Counted from the first letter of the stretch, positions 46,458 through 57,682 are shown. The stretch is DNA of 64,000 nucleotides from Agrobacterium tumefaciens (GCF_017726655.1 NZ_CP072309.1:1174501-1238500); one strand, 5' to 3'. A program made the numbers and translations. Notes: a model not told the origin generated them from the sequence alone.

Positions 46458-46913
46458 ATGGAAAGCACTCTCTTTAAACACAGTCTGTCGGTCGGAGATG
46501 TTGCGCGGCGCAGCGGCATTGCCGTGTCTACAATTCATTTCTATGAGGCGAAGGGCCTGATCGAGGGGTGGCGGACCGCTGGTAATCAGCGGCGCTACCA
46601 TCGCGCGGTCTTGCGGCGTATTGCCATTATCCGGATCGCGCAACGCGCCGGCATCCAGCTCAGCGTCATCAGGGATGCGATGGCCGATCTGCCCCAGGAC
46701 CGGGTGGCATCGACTGCGGACTGGCGCAGACTTTCGCAGTCCTGGCGGGAAATGCTCCAGACCCGCATCAACAACCTTGTCATGCTGCGTGATCAGCTGA
46801 CAGGCTGCATTGGGTGCGGATGCCTTTCGCTTGAGGATTGTCCCCTGCGTAACCCGAATGATGTACTGGCCGATGACGGCGCTGGACCGCGCCGCCTTGT
46901 TTCCATTGAATAA
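46458..46913 (+). CDS. soxR: Redox-sensitive MerR-family regulator SoxR
   Basis: A 151-residue protein of SoxR length. The MerR helix-turn-helix is at ~10-80 (LSVGDVARRSGIAVSTIHFY, EAKGLIEGWRTAGNQRRYHR), followed by the dimer helix and the four-cysteine [2Fe-2S] cluster C-I-G-C-G-C-L-S-L-E-D-C (~119-130), which senses redox-cycling drugs or superoxide. GGAGCAGGA precedes the ATG. Its own promoter carries a SoxR box. No soxS is present, as in most non-enteric bacteria, where SoxR acts directly on a few target genes. Confidence 0.95.
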   Translation: MESTLFKHSLSVGDVARRSGIAVSTIHFYEAKGLIEGWRTAGNQRRYHRAVLRRIAIIRIAQRAGIQLSVIRDAMADLPQDRVASTADWRRLSQSWREMLQTRINNLVMLRDQLTGCIGCGCLSLEDCPLRNPNDVLADDGAGPRRLVSIE

Positions 46914-46942
46914 GCAGCTATCTCTGCCAAGGCCGTTGGAAC

Positions 46943-48430
46943 TTACGAGAGGTCGGCGGGGACCCAGACACTGACGCTGCCGCCATTGGTTGGGAAGACA
47001 CCCCTGCCGTTTTCGTCCAAGGTGATCCGCTCCTCACGGTGGCCAAGATAGTCGCGCCAGACAGTTCCCGCTCGTTCGGGGCCGAGATCGGCTTGTTTTT
47101 CCCCCGGTCCGCCATTTGACATCACCACAATGCATCCCGGCGCGTCCGCCGTGCCATGTCGCACAAAGGCGACGCAGTCCGCATCGTCAAAAATGTCCGT
47201 CTGTGGACCGTTGGCAAAACGGTTGCGGGCTTCGATCAGCTTCGGCAGGCATTCAATCGCAGGCATATCGATCGTGTATTCCCTGCCATCGTTGCCGGTG
47301 TCGGTATAACTCGCGCCGAACAGGTCTGGAAAGAAGACGCAGGGAACGCCATTTTCCCGCAGCAGAATGATCGCGTAGGCAAGAGGTTTGAACCAGGGTT
47401 CCACCGGCGCTTCGAGCGCTTGCAGCGGCTGGGTATCGTGATTATCGACCAGCGTGACAGCATGGTCGGGGAAGGCGGCGACGAGTGAGCCATTGAAGAT
47501 GCTGCGCATGTCAAAATCGCTACCCTGTTTCGAAGCCTCATGGAAGCTATGATGAAGAGCGACGTCGAAAAGCATCAGCTGCTTGTCGACGAGTTCAAGA
47601 TAGCTTTTCAACGCCTCCAGGTCTGGGTGCCAATATTCTGCTACGACGAAAAGATCGGGGTTGATCGCCTCACGCATATGCCCCACCCAGTCGCGGAAGA
47701 ACCAGGCCGGGATATGTTTGGCAGCGTCGAGGCGAAAGCCATCCACTTCAACCTGCTCGGAGAGCCAACGGCCCCAATATTTCAACTCCTCATAAACGGC
47801 CTTGTTGCGAAATTCGACGTCAGCGCCCATGAGATAGTCGAAATTACCGTTCTCCTGATCGACTTCCTCGTTCCACTCACCGTCGCCATAGTCGTTGACG
47901 AGGCGGAATACGCCGTTCTCTGTCGGTTCCTCGATGTGATCGACGCCGCTGAAACACCTGTGATCCCAGATGAACTCGGAGTGTGTGCCGCCCCGGCCGG
48001 GAAAGGTGAAGCGCGTATAGGCGAGGGCGGAAAAGTCCTCATCGTCGATTTCGGTACGATCATCGGGATTGACGCGGCGAACACGGACGTTTTCTTTTTC
48101 ATCCGCACCCATTTTGTGGTTGAGGACGACGTCGTGAACGACACGGATGCCATTCTCTTTCAGTGTCTTTGCAGCATGCTCAAGGGCGCCGCGGTCACCA
48201 TACTTCGTGGCGACGGTGCCTTTCTGGTCGAATTCGCCGAGGTCAAAGAGATCGTAGGTGTCATATCCAACCGAATAGCCGCCGGCTGCGCCCTTGTAGG
48301 CGGGCGGCAGCCAGACGTCGGTGACGCCCATTTTGGCAAGGATTTCGGCCTTCTCTGCAACCTCACTCCATAATTTGCCTCCGTCCGGATAATACCAGTG
48401 GAAGAATTGAAGCAAGGTGCGTCCGGCCAT
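46943..48430 (-). CDS. Cytoplasmic alpha-amylase (GH13)
   Basis: A 495-residue GH13 enzyme without signal peptide, like the cytoplasmic AmyA of enteric bacteria. Conserved regions are [15 protein letters not shown] (region I), [13 protein letters not shown] with the catalytic Asp (II), FVVAEYWH with the Glu (III) and [12 protein letters not shown] with the second Asp (IV). The ATG at 48430 has GAGGG five bases upstream; the frame opens 11 codons earlier. It hydrolyses internal alpha-1,4 bonds of glycogen or maltodextrin. It converges on soxR with a 29-base gap and is not in an obvious operon. Confidence 0.95.
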   Translation of the reverse strand: MAGRTLLQFFHWYYPDGGKLWSEVAEKAEILAKMGVTDVWLPPAYKGAAGGYSVGYDTYDLFDLGEFDQKGTVATKYGDRGALEHAAKTLKENGIRVVHDVVLNHKMGADEKENVRVRRVNPDDRTEIDDEDFSALAYTRFTFPGRGGTHSEFIWDHRCFSGVDHIEEPTENGVFRLVNDYGDGEWNEEVDQENGNFDYLMGADVEFRNKAVYEELKYWGRWLSEQVEVDGFRLDAAKHIPAWFFRDWVGHMREAINPDLFVVAEYWHPDLEALKSYLELVDKQLMLFDVALHHSFHEASKQGSDFDMRSIFNGSLVAAFPDHAVTLVDNHDTQPLQALEAPVEPWFKPLAYAIILLRENGVPCVFFPDLFGASYTDTGNDGREYTIDMPAIECLPKLIEARNRFANGPQTDIFDDADCVAFVRHGTADAPGCIVVMSNGGPGEKQADLGPERAGTVWRDYLGHREERITLDENGRGVFPTNGGSVSVWVPADLS

Positions 48431-48540
48431 ATGTCCCTCACAATGGTTAGCAGGTCGCGCCATAAACGGCCCGGTGACGAAAGGGTTCCGCCGCCGGTGC
48501 CGGGCGATCTGGGATTGGGAGGCCGACGCGCCGGCGTATA

Positions 48541-50271
48541 TTAGCCGGCTATTTCGAGCACCGCCGTTCCCGCCTGCAGATAGTCGCCTTCCTTGCCGAT
48601 GAGGCGAACCTTGCCGGCCTTGGTGGCGACAATCTGCGTCTCCATCTTCATGGCTTCCATGACCGCCAGAAGATCGCCTTTTGAGACAGTGTCACCATCT
48701 TTTACCTTGAAGGATTGCAGGGTACCGGAAACGGGGGCATTGATTTCACCCTCCTTTTCCTTGGTCGCGGCCGCAGACGTGGTTGCATTGCCTCCGCTAA
48801 CGGTGCCGAGGCTGGAGAGTAGAATGCTCGGCAGCCCGACCGAAACACGCTTGCCGTCGATTTCGAGATAGGTGCGGGTCATCGAAGGGTCGTCGGCCGG
48901 TGCCGGGCGCTCCATGGCGTCGGGCATGGCCGCGAAATCGGTTTCGATCCAGCGGGTGTGAACCTTGAACCCATCCGTGCCGATGAAGTCGTCCGTCTCG
49001 ATTGCGGCGCGATGGAACGGCAGTACGGTCGCGATACCCTCGATACGGAACTCCTTCAGCGCGCGGCGGGCACGGCGCAAAACCTGATCGCGGTCGACAC
49101 CTGTCACGACGAGTTTCGCCATGAGCGAGTCGAACACACCAGGCACGCTGGAGCCGCTCACGACGCCGCTATCCATGCGAATGCCAGGGCCGGAGGGGGC
49201 ATCGAAAACCGAGATTGAGCCGGGCGTCGGCAGGAAACCGCGGCCGGGGTCTTCGGCATTAATACGGAATTCCATCGAATGGCCGCGTGGTTCGGGTGTT
49301 TCGAGGACACGCAGCTTTTGGCCTTCCGCAATACGGAACTGTTCGATGACGAGATCGATGCCGGTGGTTTCCTCGGTGACGGGATGTTCCACCTGCAGGC
49401 GTGTATTGACCTCAAGGAAGGAAATCGTGCCATCGACGCCGAGCAGGAATTCGACGGTGCCGGCGCCGGAATAACCGGCGGCAGCGCAGATCGCCTTTGC
49501 GGCCGCGTGGATTTTCTGCCGCTGTTCATCGGACAGGAACGGGGCTGGCGCCTCTTCGATCAGTTTCTGGTTCCGTCGTTGCAGTGAGCAGTCGCGGGTG
49601 CCAAGGACAAGCACATTGCCGTGTTTATCGGCCAGAACCTGCGCTTCGATATGGCGCGGCCGGTCGAGGAAACGTTCAAGAAAACATTCACCGCGGCCAA
49701 AGGCGGCAGTTGCCTCGCGCACCGCGGATTCGTAGAGATCGGCGATCTCTTCCATCTTCCACGCGACCTTCAGGCCGCGCCCGCCACCGCCATGGGCAGC
49801 CTTGATGGCGACCGGCAGGCCGTGCTGTTCGGCAAAGGCGGTGACTTCTGCGGCGGAAGAGATGGGGCCATCACTGCCAGCAACCAGCGGCGCACCAACG
49901 CCCGTGGCGATGCGCCGTGCCTCGACCTTATCGCCTAACGCCTCGATGACATGAGGGTCGGGGCCGATCCAGATCAGGCCGGCATCGATGACGGCCTGGG
50001 CAAACTCCGCGCGTTCGGACAGAAAGCCGTAACCGGGGTGCACGGCGTCCGCACCGGCGCGTTTGGCAATCGCGATCAGCTTGGCGATGTCGAGATAGGT
50101 CTCGGCGGGGCGCACGCCCTCCAGCGCGTAGGCCTCATCCGCCAGCCGGACGAAAAGCGCGTCCTGATCGGGGTCGGCATAAACGGCGACCGATTGCAGG
50201 CCGTAATCGCGACAGGCGCGGATGATGCGCACCGCGATCTCGCCGCGATTGGCAATCAGCACTTTTTTCAT
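48541..50271 (-). CDS. Biotin carboxylase with biotinyl domain, 5-oxoprolinase-associated
   Basis: A 576-residue protein: biotin carboxylase at ~1-450 ([60 protein letters not shown]) and a biotinyl domain at ~505-576 with the biotin-accepting Lys in [10 protein letters not shown]. No CoA carboxyltransferase gene is nearby. Instead it follows the fused PxpB-PxpC gene by 17 bases, a placement seen with urea-amidolyase-like carboxylases, in which the PxpC-like part is related to the carboxyltransferase domain. It is the last gene of the operon. Confidence 0.93.
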   Translation of the reverse strand: MKKVLIANRGEIAVRIIRACRDYGLQSVAVYADPDQDALFVRLADEAYALEGVRPAETYLDIAKLIAIAKRAGADAVHPGYGFLSERAEFAQAVIDAGLIWIGPDPHVIEALGDKVEARRIATGVGAPLVAGSDGPISSAAEVTAFAEQHGLPVAIKAAHGGGGRGLKVAWKMEEIADLYESAVREATAAFGRGECFLERFLDRPRHIEAQVLADKHGNVLVLGTRDCSLQRRNQKLIEEAPAPFLSDEQRQKIHAAAKAICAAAGYSGAGTVEFLLGVDGTISFLEVNTRLQVEHPVTEETTGIDLVIEQFRIAEGQKLRVLETPEPRGHSMEFRINAEDPGRGFLPTPGSISVFDAPSGPGIRMDSGVVSGSSVPGVFDSLMAKLVVTGVDRDQVLRRARRALKEFRIEGIATVLPFHRAAIETDDFIGTDGFKVHTRWIETDFAAMPDAMERPAPADDPSMTRTYLEIDGKRVSVGLPSILLSSLGTVSGGNATTSAAATKEKEGEINAPVSGTLQSFKVKDGDTVSKGDLLAVMEAMKMETQIVATKAGKVRLIGKEGDYLQAGTAVLEIAG

Positions 50272-50288
50272 CGCTTTTCTCCTCCGAA

Positions 50289-51878
50289 CTATGTGTTTTT
50301 CGCTGCGATTTCGGCAAAGGGGCCGATCGGGCGGAATTTGATTTTGGCGTTGACCGGGATCTGCCCGGCAAGATCGAGATGATATTCGGCCACTGCGCCG
50401 ATGACGGGATAACCACCGGTCAGGGGGTGATCGGCAAGGAAAAGAACCGGCTGGCCGCTATGGGGAATCTGGATCGCGCCCGTTGCCGTGCCTTCGCTCG
50501 GCAATTCGGCGCTGTCCCTGCGTTCCACCGGCACGTCGCCCGCAAGGCGAATGCCGACGCGGTTCGATTGCGGGGTGACCTGCCAGAGTTGGCCGGTCAG
50601 CGTCTCGATACCCTCTTGCGTAAACCAGTCGGTTCGGGGCCCGAGGACGACGTCCAGTGTCACGATCTCGCCCGTTGCCGGGGGATCGAAAGCCGGAACC
50701 TCGTCGATCGATACGCTGGATAGACCGGATTTCTCACCCTTGAGCGGCAGAATGGTGCCTGCACCCACCGGATCGGGGCCGACGACAGCCAGAGTATCGG
50801 TTGCAAAACTGCCGAGAACCGCCTCGATATCGAACCCGCCACGCACGGCAAGATAACAGCGCATGCCCTTCGGCGGTTGGCCGAAGGTCACCACGTCACC
50901 GGCCTCAAGGGAAACTGGTGCATAGGTCTCTGCCACGAAACTGCGATCTGCCGCCGTTATGGTGATGGGGCAGGGGGCGCCGGTTATGCCGATAACGGCG
51001 CGGCTTGCACTTTTGAAGGAAAAGCCGCTGAGCGTCAGTTCGAGACAGGGCGTGTTGACCGGATTGCCGACGATGCGATTTGCGGCGTTGAACGCGCCGC
51101 GATCCAGCGCGCCTGACGCGGAGACACCCTGCCCGGTCTGGCCGAAACGGCCGAGGTCCTGAAAAATGGCTGGCATCGGCGCGGCAAGCACCTCGAAATG
51201 CGGGCGGTCCTTTTTTGGTAATTTCCTGTCCGGTGCCGGGGCTGGGATATCGACCGTTCGACCGGTCTTGTCCATGTCGAAGAAACGCACGCGGTAGCCC
51301 GGCTGGAAGAGCGCGCCCGGATCGCGGTCAATGTCCCACATCTTCACCGGCGTGGTGCCGATGATTTGCCAGCCGCCGGGGCTGTTTTGCGGGTAGACGC
51401 CGCTGAAAGCACCGGCCAATGCTACTGAGCCGGCCGGAATGCGGGTGCGCGGGCTTTGCCGGCGCGGGACATGCAGCGCGGGATCACCTCCGACCAGATA
51501 ACCAAAACCGGGAGCGAAGCCGCAGAAGGCGACGGTGAATTCGCTTTCGGTGTGCCGGCGAATGACCTCTTCGATGCTCAGGCCGGTTAGGCCGGCAACG
51601 TCGGCGAGGTCTTCACCATCATAATGGACGGGAATCTCCACAAGATTGTCCGAAGGTGCTATCTTTGCCGAGAGGTCGCGGCTTGCAAGCTGCGCCGCCA
51701 GCATCTCCGCACCGATTTTTTCGGGGCGGAAACGGATCATCAGGGTACGGGCAGCCGGCACCGTCTCTTCAACGCCCTCGACCGGATCACTCTGAAGCGA
51801 GGCGAACAGCGCCAGCGTTTCATCGAGATCGGCGAGTTCGACAAGAATCGTGGTGAGGCTGACGGGGAGAAAACGCAT
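50289..51878 (-). CDS. 5-oxoprolinase subunits B and C, fused (KipI-KipA type)
   Basis: A 529-residue fusion. Residues ~1-215 are PxpB/KipI ([39 protein letters not shown]) and ~230-529 are PxpC/KipA ([37 protein letters not shown]). In most bacteria these are adjacent genes; here one chain. Together with PxpA they cleave 5-oxoproline (pyroglutamate) to glutamate with ATP. GAGG five bases upstream supports the ATG at 51878; the open frame starts 28 codons earlier, overlapping the preceding gene. Confidence 0.93.
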   Translation of the reverse strand: MRFLPVSLTTILVELADLDETLALFASLQSDPVEGVEETVPAARTLMIRFRPEKIGAEMLAAQLASRDLSAKIAPSDNLVEIPVHYDGEDLADVAGLTGLSIEEVIRRHTESEFTVAFCGFAPGFGYLVGGDPALHVPRRQSPRTRIPAGSVALAGAFSGVYPQNSPGGWQIIGTTPVKMWDIDRDPGALFQPGYRVRFFDMDKTGRTVDIPAPAPDRKLPKKDRPHFEVLAAPMPAIFQDLGRFGQTGQGVSASGALDRGAFNAANRIVGNPVNTPCLELTLSGFSFKSASRAVIGITGAPCPITITAADRSFVAETYAPVSLEAGDVVTFGQPPKGMRCYLAVRGGFDIEAVLGSFATDTLAVVGPDPVGAGTILPLKGEKSGLSSVSIDEVPAFDPPATGEIVTLDVVLGPRTDWFTQEGIETLTGQLWQVTPQSNRVGIRLAGDVPVERRDSAELPSEGTATGAIQIPHSGQPVLFLADHPLTGGYPVIGAVAEYHLDLAGQIPVNAKIKFRPIGPFAEIAAKNT

Positions 51879-51885
51879 CATATCC

Positions 51886-52695
51886 TCACGCGTGATAGGC
51901 GGTGTCGGGAATGTCGGTGATGAACATGTGGCCCGGCGCATGGGTAATGGCAAAGGGAACACCGGATGCCATCACGGCGGCCTGTGGGGTCACGCCGCAG
52001 GCCCAGAACACCGGCACCTCACCGGGTTCGATCCGTACGGCATCGCCAAAATCAGGTTTTGCAAGATCGGAAATGCCGATCTCCTCCGGTGCGCCGACAT
52101 GTACCGGCGCGCCATGCACAGCCGGAAAACGCCCGGAAATCGTGGCAGCATCGGCCACGCGCGACGCCGGGATCGGCCGCATGGAAACGACCATATTGCC
52201 CTTCAGCCGACCGGCGGGGCGGCAGGGTCGGTTGGTCAGATACATCGGAACGTTGCTCTTGTCGGTCATGTGGCGGATTTCGATGCCCGCTTCCACCATC
52301 GGAGTCTCGAAAGTGAAGCTGCAGCCGATCAGAAAGGCAACGAGATCGTCGCGCTCCGCCCAGGCGGCCGTTGCGTCGGCAGTTTCCTCGGCAAGCTTGC
52401 CATCCCGCCAGATGCGGTAGAGCGGCAGGTCTGTTCTGAGGTCGGCACCGGGAGCCAGAAGCGTGGTCGGCGAGCCGGGATCGGAAACATCAAGGACCGG
52501 GCAGGGTTTTGGATTGCGTTGCGCATAAAGCAGAAAGTCGAAGGCCCAGTCACGCGGCAGTACGATCATGTTCGCCTGCGTGAAGCCGGGTGCAATGCCT
52601 GAGGTGGGTGCGACAAGGCCGTCGCGATAGGTCGCACGGGCCTTTCGTGCTGTCTCGGCATCCGTGTGGTTGAGATAGGATGTTGGTATCGTCAT
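51886..52695 (-). CDS. DUF1445/YcsI-family putative hydro-lyase
   Basis: A 269-residue protein of the YcsI / D-glutamate cyclase-like family ([60 protein letters not shown]). It lies between pxpA (12 bases) and the PxpBC fusion (7 bases), as ycsI lies in the B. subtilis ycsFGI-kipIAR block. A role in interconverting D-glutamate and 5-oxo-D-proline would fit the operon; this is family knowledge, not shown here. Confidence 0.92.
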   Translation of the reverse strand: MTIPTSYLNHTDAETARKARATYRDGLVAPTSGIAPGFTQANMIVLPRDWAFDFLLYAQRNPKPCPVLDVSDPGSPTTLLAPGADLRTDLPLYRIWRDGKLAEETADATAAWAERDDLVAFLIGCSFTFETPMVEAGIEIRHMTDKSNVPMYLTNRPCRPAGRLKGNMVVSMRPIPASRVADAATISGRFPAVHGAPVHVGAPEEIGISDLAKPDFGDAVRIEPGEVPVFWACGVTPQAAVMASGVPFAITHAPGHMFITDIPDTAYHA

Positions 52696-52707
52696 CGACT
52701 ACCCCTT

Positions 52708-53475
52708 TCAGCGATCGGATGCGAAGGAATGGATGTCGATGCTATCAGCCTCGAAGCGACGGCGGATTTCCTGGGCGATCGCGACCGCACCGGGGCTGTC
52801 ACCATGCACGCAGATGGATTGCGCCTCGATTTTTATGACGCTGCCATCGATTGCCTCCAACGTGCCTTCGCGGGCAAGCTGCACCATGCGTTCGGCGATT
52901 TTTGTCGCGTCATGCAGCACGGCCCCGGCTTCGCGGCGGGAGACGAGCTGGCCCTGAGGCGTATAGGCGCGGTCGGCAAAGGCTTCGGCAACGACGGCAA
53001 GACCGGATTTGCGGGCGAGATCGAGGATGGGCGCGTTGGCAAGGCCCATCAGCACCAGTGAAGGATCGATTGCCTTGATGCCGTCGATCACGGCCTGCCC
53101 CTGTTTCGCATCATTGGCGATGCGGTTATAGAGCGCGCCATGCGGCTTGACGTAACGAACCGTGGTGCCGGCCGCGGCGGAAACGCCTTTCAGCGCGCCG
53201 ATCTGGTAGATGACATCGGCAATCAGTTCTTCCGAGGTGGCGTCCAGATCGCGGCGGCCGAAGCCGACGCGGTCCGGATAGGAGACATGGGCGCCAACGA
53301 CCACGCCCTTTTCGGCAGCGGCCTTGACGGTGCGGTAGATACCGGCCGGGTCGCCTGCATGAAATCCGCAGGCGATGTTGGCGCTGGAAACGATGGCGAG
53401 CATTGCCTCGTCATCCCCCATGCGCCATGCGCCGTAACTTTCGCCAAGATCGCTGTTGAGATCGATAGCGGCCAT
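52708..53475 (-). CDS. pxpA: 5-oxoprolinase subunit A (LamB/YcsF family)
   Basis: A 255-residue cytoplasmic protein: [40 protein letters not shown] and [12 protein letters not shown] are the family motifs. It forms the ATP-dependent 5-oxoprolinase with PxpB and PxpC, encoded as one chain two genes downstream. It starts 25 bases after the stop of the transporter-like gene. Confidence 0.95.
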   Translation of the reverse strand: MAAIDLNSDLGESYGAWRMGDDEAMLAIVSSANIACGFHAGDPAGIYRTVKAAAEKGVVVGAHVSYPDRVGFGRRDLDATSEELIADVIYQIGALKGVSAAAGTTVRYVKPHGALYNRIANDAKQGQAVIDGIKAIDPSLVLMGLANAPILDLARKSGLAVVAEAFADRAYTPQGQLVSRREAGAVLHDATKIAERMVQLAREGTLEAIDGSVIKIEAQSICVHGDSPGAVAIAQEIRRRFEADSIDIHSFASDR

Positions 53476-53500
53476 GTTTGCCTCCCTTTTGGTTTCTTGC

Positions 53501-54742
53501 TTACAGGCCGAGCAGGCCGAAGATGGTGCCAGCGGACTTGTAGCCCATGTACCATGTCAATGCGCAAGTCAGAACGCCGAGCACCAGCAGAACACGCGAG
53601 TAGCGGTGGCCACCCATCAGGTCTTCACGTTTCCATGCGGCAAACAGGAAGATGCTGAGGCCGATGGGCAGAATGAGGCCGTTCAGGCCACCGACGAAGA
53701 CCAGCATGGCGGCGGGCGGCGTCGTGATCAGCAGGTAGCAGACGAGCGAGACGGCGATGAAAACCACCGTTGCCATGTTGCGGGCGCGTTCCGTCATGTC
53801 CTGTTTGAAGACTGGCAGGAATGAAACGGAGGTATAGGCCGCGCCGATGACGCTGGTGATGGCTGCGGCCCAGAAGATGATGCCGAAAAGCCGGAAGCCA
53901 AGGTCGCCGGCGGCCGAACGGAAAGCCTGTGCGGCAGGGTTGGCGGCCTGACTGGAGGTGTCGATGATGACACCGCTGGCGACGACACCGAGAATGGCAA
54001 GGAACAGCACATAGCGCATGACGCCGGTGACGGCGATGCCGGTCAAAGCGGCCCGATTGACGGCCGGCAGGTTTTCGATGCCGACCATGCCGCGGTCCAG
54101 CAGCCGATGTGCGCCGGAATAGGTGATGTAGCCGCCAACAGTGCCGCCGACGATGGTGGTGATGGTGGCGAAATTGATCGTGTCTGGCAGGAAGGTCTGG
54201 CGGAAAGCGTCGCCCACCGGCGGAGCGGAAACGAAAGCCACATAGAGCGTGAGCACGATCATCAGGATGCCGGCGAAGATGATGAAACGGTCGACCGCAA
54301 GGCCCGCCCGCTTGGAAACGAAAATGGCGATGGAGAAAACGGCACTGATGGCGCCGCCGATTTTCGGATCAAGCCCGAAAATGGCGTTTAGGCCAAGTCC
54401 GGTGCCGCCAATGTTGCCGATGTTGAAAAACAAGCCACCAACAATGACGAGGATGGCCAGGAGATAACCAGAACCGGGAATGGCGGCATTGGCGATGTCG
54501 GATGCGCGCATACGCGTCAACGTAACAATGCGCCAGATGTTGAGCTGAACAACGAAGTCGATGAGGATGGACGCAAGAATGCCGAAGGCGAAGGCAGCGC
54601 CCAGCTGCGTGGTGAATGTCGCCGTTTGCGTGATGAAGCCCGGACCGATGGCGGAGGTCGCCATCAGGAAGATCGCTCCCAGAAGCGAAGCTCGTTTTGA
54701 CATTTTTAGATCGGCAGTCGGGGTGAGCTTTTTCTGCTCCAT
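53501..54742 (-). CDS. NRAMP-related transporter without the metal motif (YcsG type)
   Basis: A 413-residue inner-membrane protein with about 11 helices and the NRAMP fold. In helix 1 the metal-binding D-P-G-N of true NRAMP is replaced by G-P-G-F ([14 protein letters not shown]), and no M-P-H motif is seen in helix 6 ([20 protein letters not shown]). With its place as the first gene of the 5-oxoprolinase operon, it more likely imports an organic substrate such as 5-oxoproline than manganese. Homologues sit beside pxp genes in B. subtilis and many proteobacteria. Its start lies in the divergent space shared with the GntR gene. Confidence 0.9.
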   Translation of the reverse strand: MEQKKLTPTADLKMSKRASLLGAIFLMATSAIGPGFITQTATFTTQLGAAFAFGILASILIDFVVQLNIWRIVTLTRMRASDIANAAIPGSGYLLAILVIVGGLFFNIGNIGGTGLGLNAIFGLDPKIGGAISAVFSIAIFVSKRAGLAVDRFIIFAGILMIVLTLYVAFVSAPPVGDAFRQTFLPDTINFATITTIVGGTVGGYITYSGAHRLLDRGMVGIENLPAVNRAALTGIAVTGVMRYVLFLAILGVVASGVIIDTSSQAANPAAQAFRSAAGDLGFRLFGIIFWAAAITSVIGAAYTSVSFLPVFKQDMTERARNMATVVFIAVSLVCYLLITTPPAAMLVFVGGLNGLILPIGLSIFLFAAWKREDLMGGHRYSRVLLVLGVLTCALTWYMGYKSAGTIFGLLGL

Positions 54743-54823
54743 GGATTTTCTCCGCTCCTATCGCTATCCGCCCCTCGCGGATGCTTTATGGCAAGAGTTT
54801 GTCGTGTTCTGTGAAATTGTCAA

Positions 54824-54838
54824 TATTGTTCAACAATA
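54824..54838. promoter_or_regulatory. Palindromic candidate operator for the GntR regulator
   Basis: TATTGTTCAACAATA is a perfect 15-base palindrome in the divergent region, 82 bases before the transporter start and ~170 before the GntR start. TTGT-N-N-ACAA-type sites are usual for FadR-subfamily GntR proteins. Its position overlaps where the transporter-operon promoter should be, suiting repression. Confidence 0.5.
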
Positions 54839-55008
54839 AATAATAATCGTTCTCTCATTTTGTCTATTTGTTGGACGTTATGCGCATGAATTCACCACGT
54901 TTTTTTCGTGCTTTGCTAATGCTTTGTGCTATGGGCAGAACATAGCCGTGTCTGAACATGCCTGTCACGGAATTCCCGATGCTGCATTGCTCTTCAGAAA
55001 GGAGCGCC

Positions 55009-55674
55009 ATGACGGAAACGATAGAAGGTCTGCCGCTTGCGGATCGATTGGCCAAGGGTATTCGCACCCTGCTGATATCTGGTGAGCTGGCGCCGGGGCA
55101 GCGCCTTTCAGAGGCGGCCTTCAGTGAACGTTTTGATGTCTCCCGCAACTCGCTGCGCGAAGCATTCCGCCTTTTGACGAAGGACGGGCTGCTGCGTCAT
55201 GAAGCCAATCGTGGCGTCTTTGTTGCCGTGCCCACCATGTCTTCGGTCATCGACATTTACCGGGTGCGGCGCATGGTTGAGTGTGGGGCCCTGCGCCAGG
55301 CCTGGCACAAGCATGCGGCGATCAAGACGATGCGCGCAGCGGTCGAGGACGCCAAAATCAAGCGCGAGGCCGCCGATTGGCTGGGCGTGGGCAGCGCCAA
55401 CATGAAATTTCACGCCGCCGTGGTCGATCTCCTCGACAGTGCCCGGATCAGCGACTTTTACGAGCGTATCGCTGCGGAACTGAGGCTGTGTTTCGGCCTC
55501 CTGAAAGATCCCGAACAGCTTCATTCTCCCTTTGTCGACATGAACAGCAAAATCCTGTCGCTGATGGAGGAAGGCAAGGCGAAAGAGGCGGGCGACGAGA
55601 TGGATATCTATCTCAATCTTTCCGAGCGCACGGTACTGAAGGCGCTCGAACGCGCCGTCGAACACGCCTCTTGA
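55009..55674 (+). CDS. GntR-family regulator, FadR/FCD type
   Basis: A 221-residue protein: winged helix-turn-helix at ~10-75 (ADRLAKGIRTLLISGELAPG, AFSERFDVSRNSLREAFRLL, LLRHEANRGVFV) and an all-helical FCD ligand domain at ~85-210. The ATG at 55009 has AAAGGAG five bases upstream; the open frame begins 17 codons earlier. It is divergent from the 5-oxoprolinase operon and is its likely regulator, with an effector such as 5-oxoproline or glutamate. Confidence 0.92.
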   Translation: MTETIEGLPLADRLAKGIRTLLISGELAPGQRLSEAAFSERFDVSRNSLREAFRLLTKDGLLRHEANRGVFVAVPTMSSVIDIYRVRRMVECGALRQAWHKHAAIKTMRAAVEDAKIKREAADWLGVGSANMKFHAAVVDLLDSARISDFYERIAAELRLCFGLLKDPEQLHSPFVDMNSKILSLMEEGKAKEAGDEMDIYLNLSERTVLKALERAVEHAS

Positions 55675-55774
55675 GGTGCGGGCGGCAGGTTTAGAAACGT
55701 TCCTTGCCGTACCGTCCCACTTTTGCAGATCGAGGCGATTGCCAAGTTTGCTGCGCTGCGTCATCAATGCTGCC

Positions 55775-56362
55775 ATGACGCTTCGCGACCTCACCATTCT
55801 TGTCATTGACGAAAACGCGATCCGCGCCTCCATCATCGAGGAGGGGCTACGCGAAGCTGGATATCAGCGCGTCACCGTCATCCATGAGGTGAACGGGGTC
55901 GCTCGCACCATCGAGACGCTGCAGCCCGATGTCATCTTCATTGATCTTGAAAATCCCAACCGTGATATGATGGAGCATCTTTTCCAGCTGACCCGCACGG
56001 TAAGCCGCCCCATCGCCATGTTTGTCGATCGTTCCGATACGGCCTCCATCGAGGCGGCGGTCGAGGCCGGGGTGTCGGCATATGTGGTCGACGGGCTGAA
56101 GAAGGAGCGGGTCAAGCCCATTCTCGATATGGCCGTCAGCCGATTCAATGCCTTCAGCCGCCTGCAGCGGGAACTTGCCGATGCAAAATCGGCGCTGGAG
56201 GAACGCAAGGTCGTGGAGCGGGCGAAGGGTATATTGATGAAGATGCGCGGCCTTTCCGAGGAACAGGCTTTTGCGCTTCTGCGGCAGACGGCGATGAACG
56301 AAAAAAAGAAGATTTCCGAGATCGCGCAAAGCGTGGTCACCGCGGCGGGTCTGTTGATCTGA
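55775..56362 (+). CDS. nasT: Nitrate-responsive antiterminator NasT (ANTAR protein)
   Basis: A 195-residue protein: pseudo-receiver at ~1-120 (LTILVIDENAIRASIIEEGL, DVIFIDLENPNRDMME) and a C-terminal RNA-binding ANTAR domain at ~130-190 (RKVVERAKGILMKMRGLSEE, FALLRQTAMNEKKKISEIAQ). NasT binds leader-RNA hairpins with hexanucleotide loops and prevents termination; the NasS protein holds it inactive until nitrate or nitrite binds NasS. The ATG at 55775 is the family start, though its ribosome site is weak. It ends 36 bases before nasS. Confidence 0.94.
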   Translation: MTLRDLTILVIDENAIRASIIEEGLREAGYQRVTVIHEVNGVARTIETLQPDVIFIDLENPNRDMMEHLFQLTRTVSRPIAMFVDRSDTASIEAAVEAGVSAYVVDGLKKERVKPILDMAVSRFNAFSRLQRELADAKSALEERKVVERAKGILMKMRGLSEEQAFALLRQTAMNEKKKISEIAQSVVTAAGLLI

Positions 56363-56398
56363 CGAACCTGCCGGCCGGACAATCAAGGAGTGCGTGAA

Positions 56399-57682
56399 AT
56401 GGCGGCACCGGAATCACATGGCGGCGAAACGCAAGCCCCTGGTTCACCGGCAATGGTCGGCAGCGACCGGCAAAAAATCCTGCGTGCAGGTTTTATTCCT
56501 CTTGTCGATGCGTCCGTTCTCATTGCTGCGGCCGAATTCGGTTTCGCCGAACGCGAGGGCCTGACGCTCGATCTCGTCAAGGATGTTTCCTGGGCGAATG
56601 TGCGCGACCGGTTGGCGTTCCGGCAATTCGATATCGCCCATATGCTGTCGCCGATGCCCGTCGCCTCCATGCTCGGGCTCGGCTCCAATCCGTCGCCGAC
56701 AATCACGCCCTTTTCACTCGGACGTGGCGGAAATGCGATCACGCTTTCGACCCGGCTGTTTGCACGGATGAAGGCTTTGACCGGGCTTTCCGAAACGGCG
56801 GGAGCGCTCGAAAATGCCGAGGCGTTGAAGCGGGTGCTCGATGATATGCGCGCGCGCGGCGAACCGCCGCCGACGCTTGGTATGACCTACCCGTTTTCCT
56901 CGCATAACTACGAGTTCCGCTATTGGCTCGCCGCCGGTGGCATTCATCCCGATCATGATGTGAAGCTTGTGGTGGTGCCGCCGCCCATGACCTCGGATGC
57001 GCTGGCGGCAGGCGCCATCGATGGCTTCTGTGTCGGTGCGCCATGGAACATTGTCGCTGCCGAGCGTGGTGTCGGACGGATCGTGGCTGCCAAGCAGGAT
57101 TTGTGGCCCTCCGCTCCCGAAAAAGTCATCGCCATGCGGCCGGAATGGGCGGAAAGCCAGCCGGAAACGGTGGGGAGGCTATTGACGGCGCTCGATGCCG
57201 CCGCAAGCTGGTGTGATAGCGCAGATAATCACGACGCGCTGAGTGGTGCGCTCGCCGATCCGCGTTATATCGGCGCGCCGCAAAGCATTATTCGCCGCGT
57301 GCTAGCGGGCGAATTCAGCATCGACAGCCAGGGCAACCGTCGGGTCATCGACAAATATTTCACCTTCCATGGCGACCACGCCAATTATCCGCGCCAAAGC
57401 CAGGCCCTGTGGATTTACAGCCAGATGGTCCGCTGGGGGCAGGCGGAATTGTCTGAGGCCGGTGGCAACGCCGCTCTCTCTGCCTATCGACCGGATATTT
57501 ATCGGGCGGCTTTAGGTGACGGGAAAGCGCCCGACGATGCCGACATCCGCATCGAGGGGCAAGACGAGGGAGACCGTTTCGTGGATGGCGTCGTGTTCGA
57601 TCCTGCCGATATAGCCAGTTATGTGAACAGCTTTGCCGTGCGCACATTTGCACCCGTTTCCGCCACTCCGGGTGAGGCATGA
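56399..57682 (+). CDS. nasS: Nitrate sensor NasS (NrtA-like, cytoplasmic)
   Basis: A 427-residue protein of the NrtA/CmpA binding-protein fold (ILRAGFIPLVDASVLIAAAE, FDIAHMLSPMPVASMLGLG, FCVGAPWNIVAAERGVGRIV) but without any signal peptide, as expected for the cytoplasmic sensor that sequesters NasT. AAGGAG eight bases upstream selects the ATG at 56399 over the GTG at 56390. It is clearly homologous to the NrtA encoded next (WLAAGGI, VPPPM-type text in both), but diverged. The nasT-nasS order is typical of alphaproteobacteria. Confidence 0.93.
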   Translation: MAAPESHGGETQAPGSPAMVGSDRQKILRAGFIPLVDASVLIAAAEFGFAEREGLTLDLVKDVSWANVRDRLAFRQFDIAHMLSPMPVASMLGLGSNPSPTITPFSLGRGGNAITLSTRLFARMKALTGLSETAGALENAEALKRVLDDMRARGEPPPTLGMTYPFSSHNYEFRYWLAAGGIHPDHDVKLVVVPPPMTSDALAAGAIDGFCVGAPWNIVAAERGVGRIVAAKQDLWPSAPEKVIAMRPEWAESQPETVGRLLTALDAAASWCDSADNHDALSGALADPRYIGAPQSIIRRVLAGEFSIDSQGNRRVIDKYFTFHGDHANYPRQSQALWIYSQMVRWGQAELSEAGGNAALSAYRPDIYRAALGDGKAPDDADIRIEGQDEGDRFVDGVVFDPADIASYVNSFAVRTFAPVSATPGEA

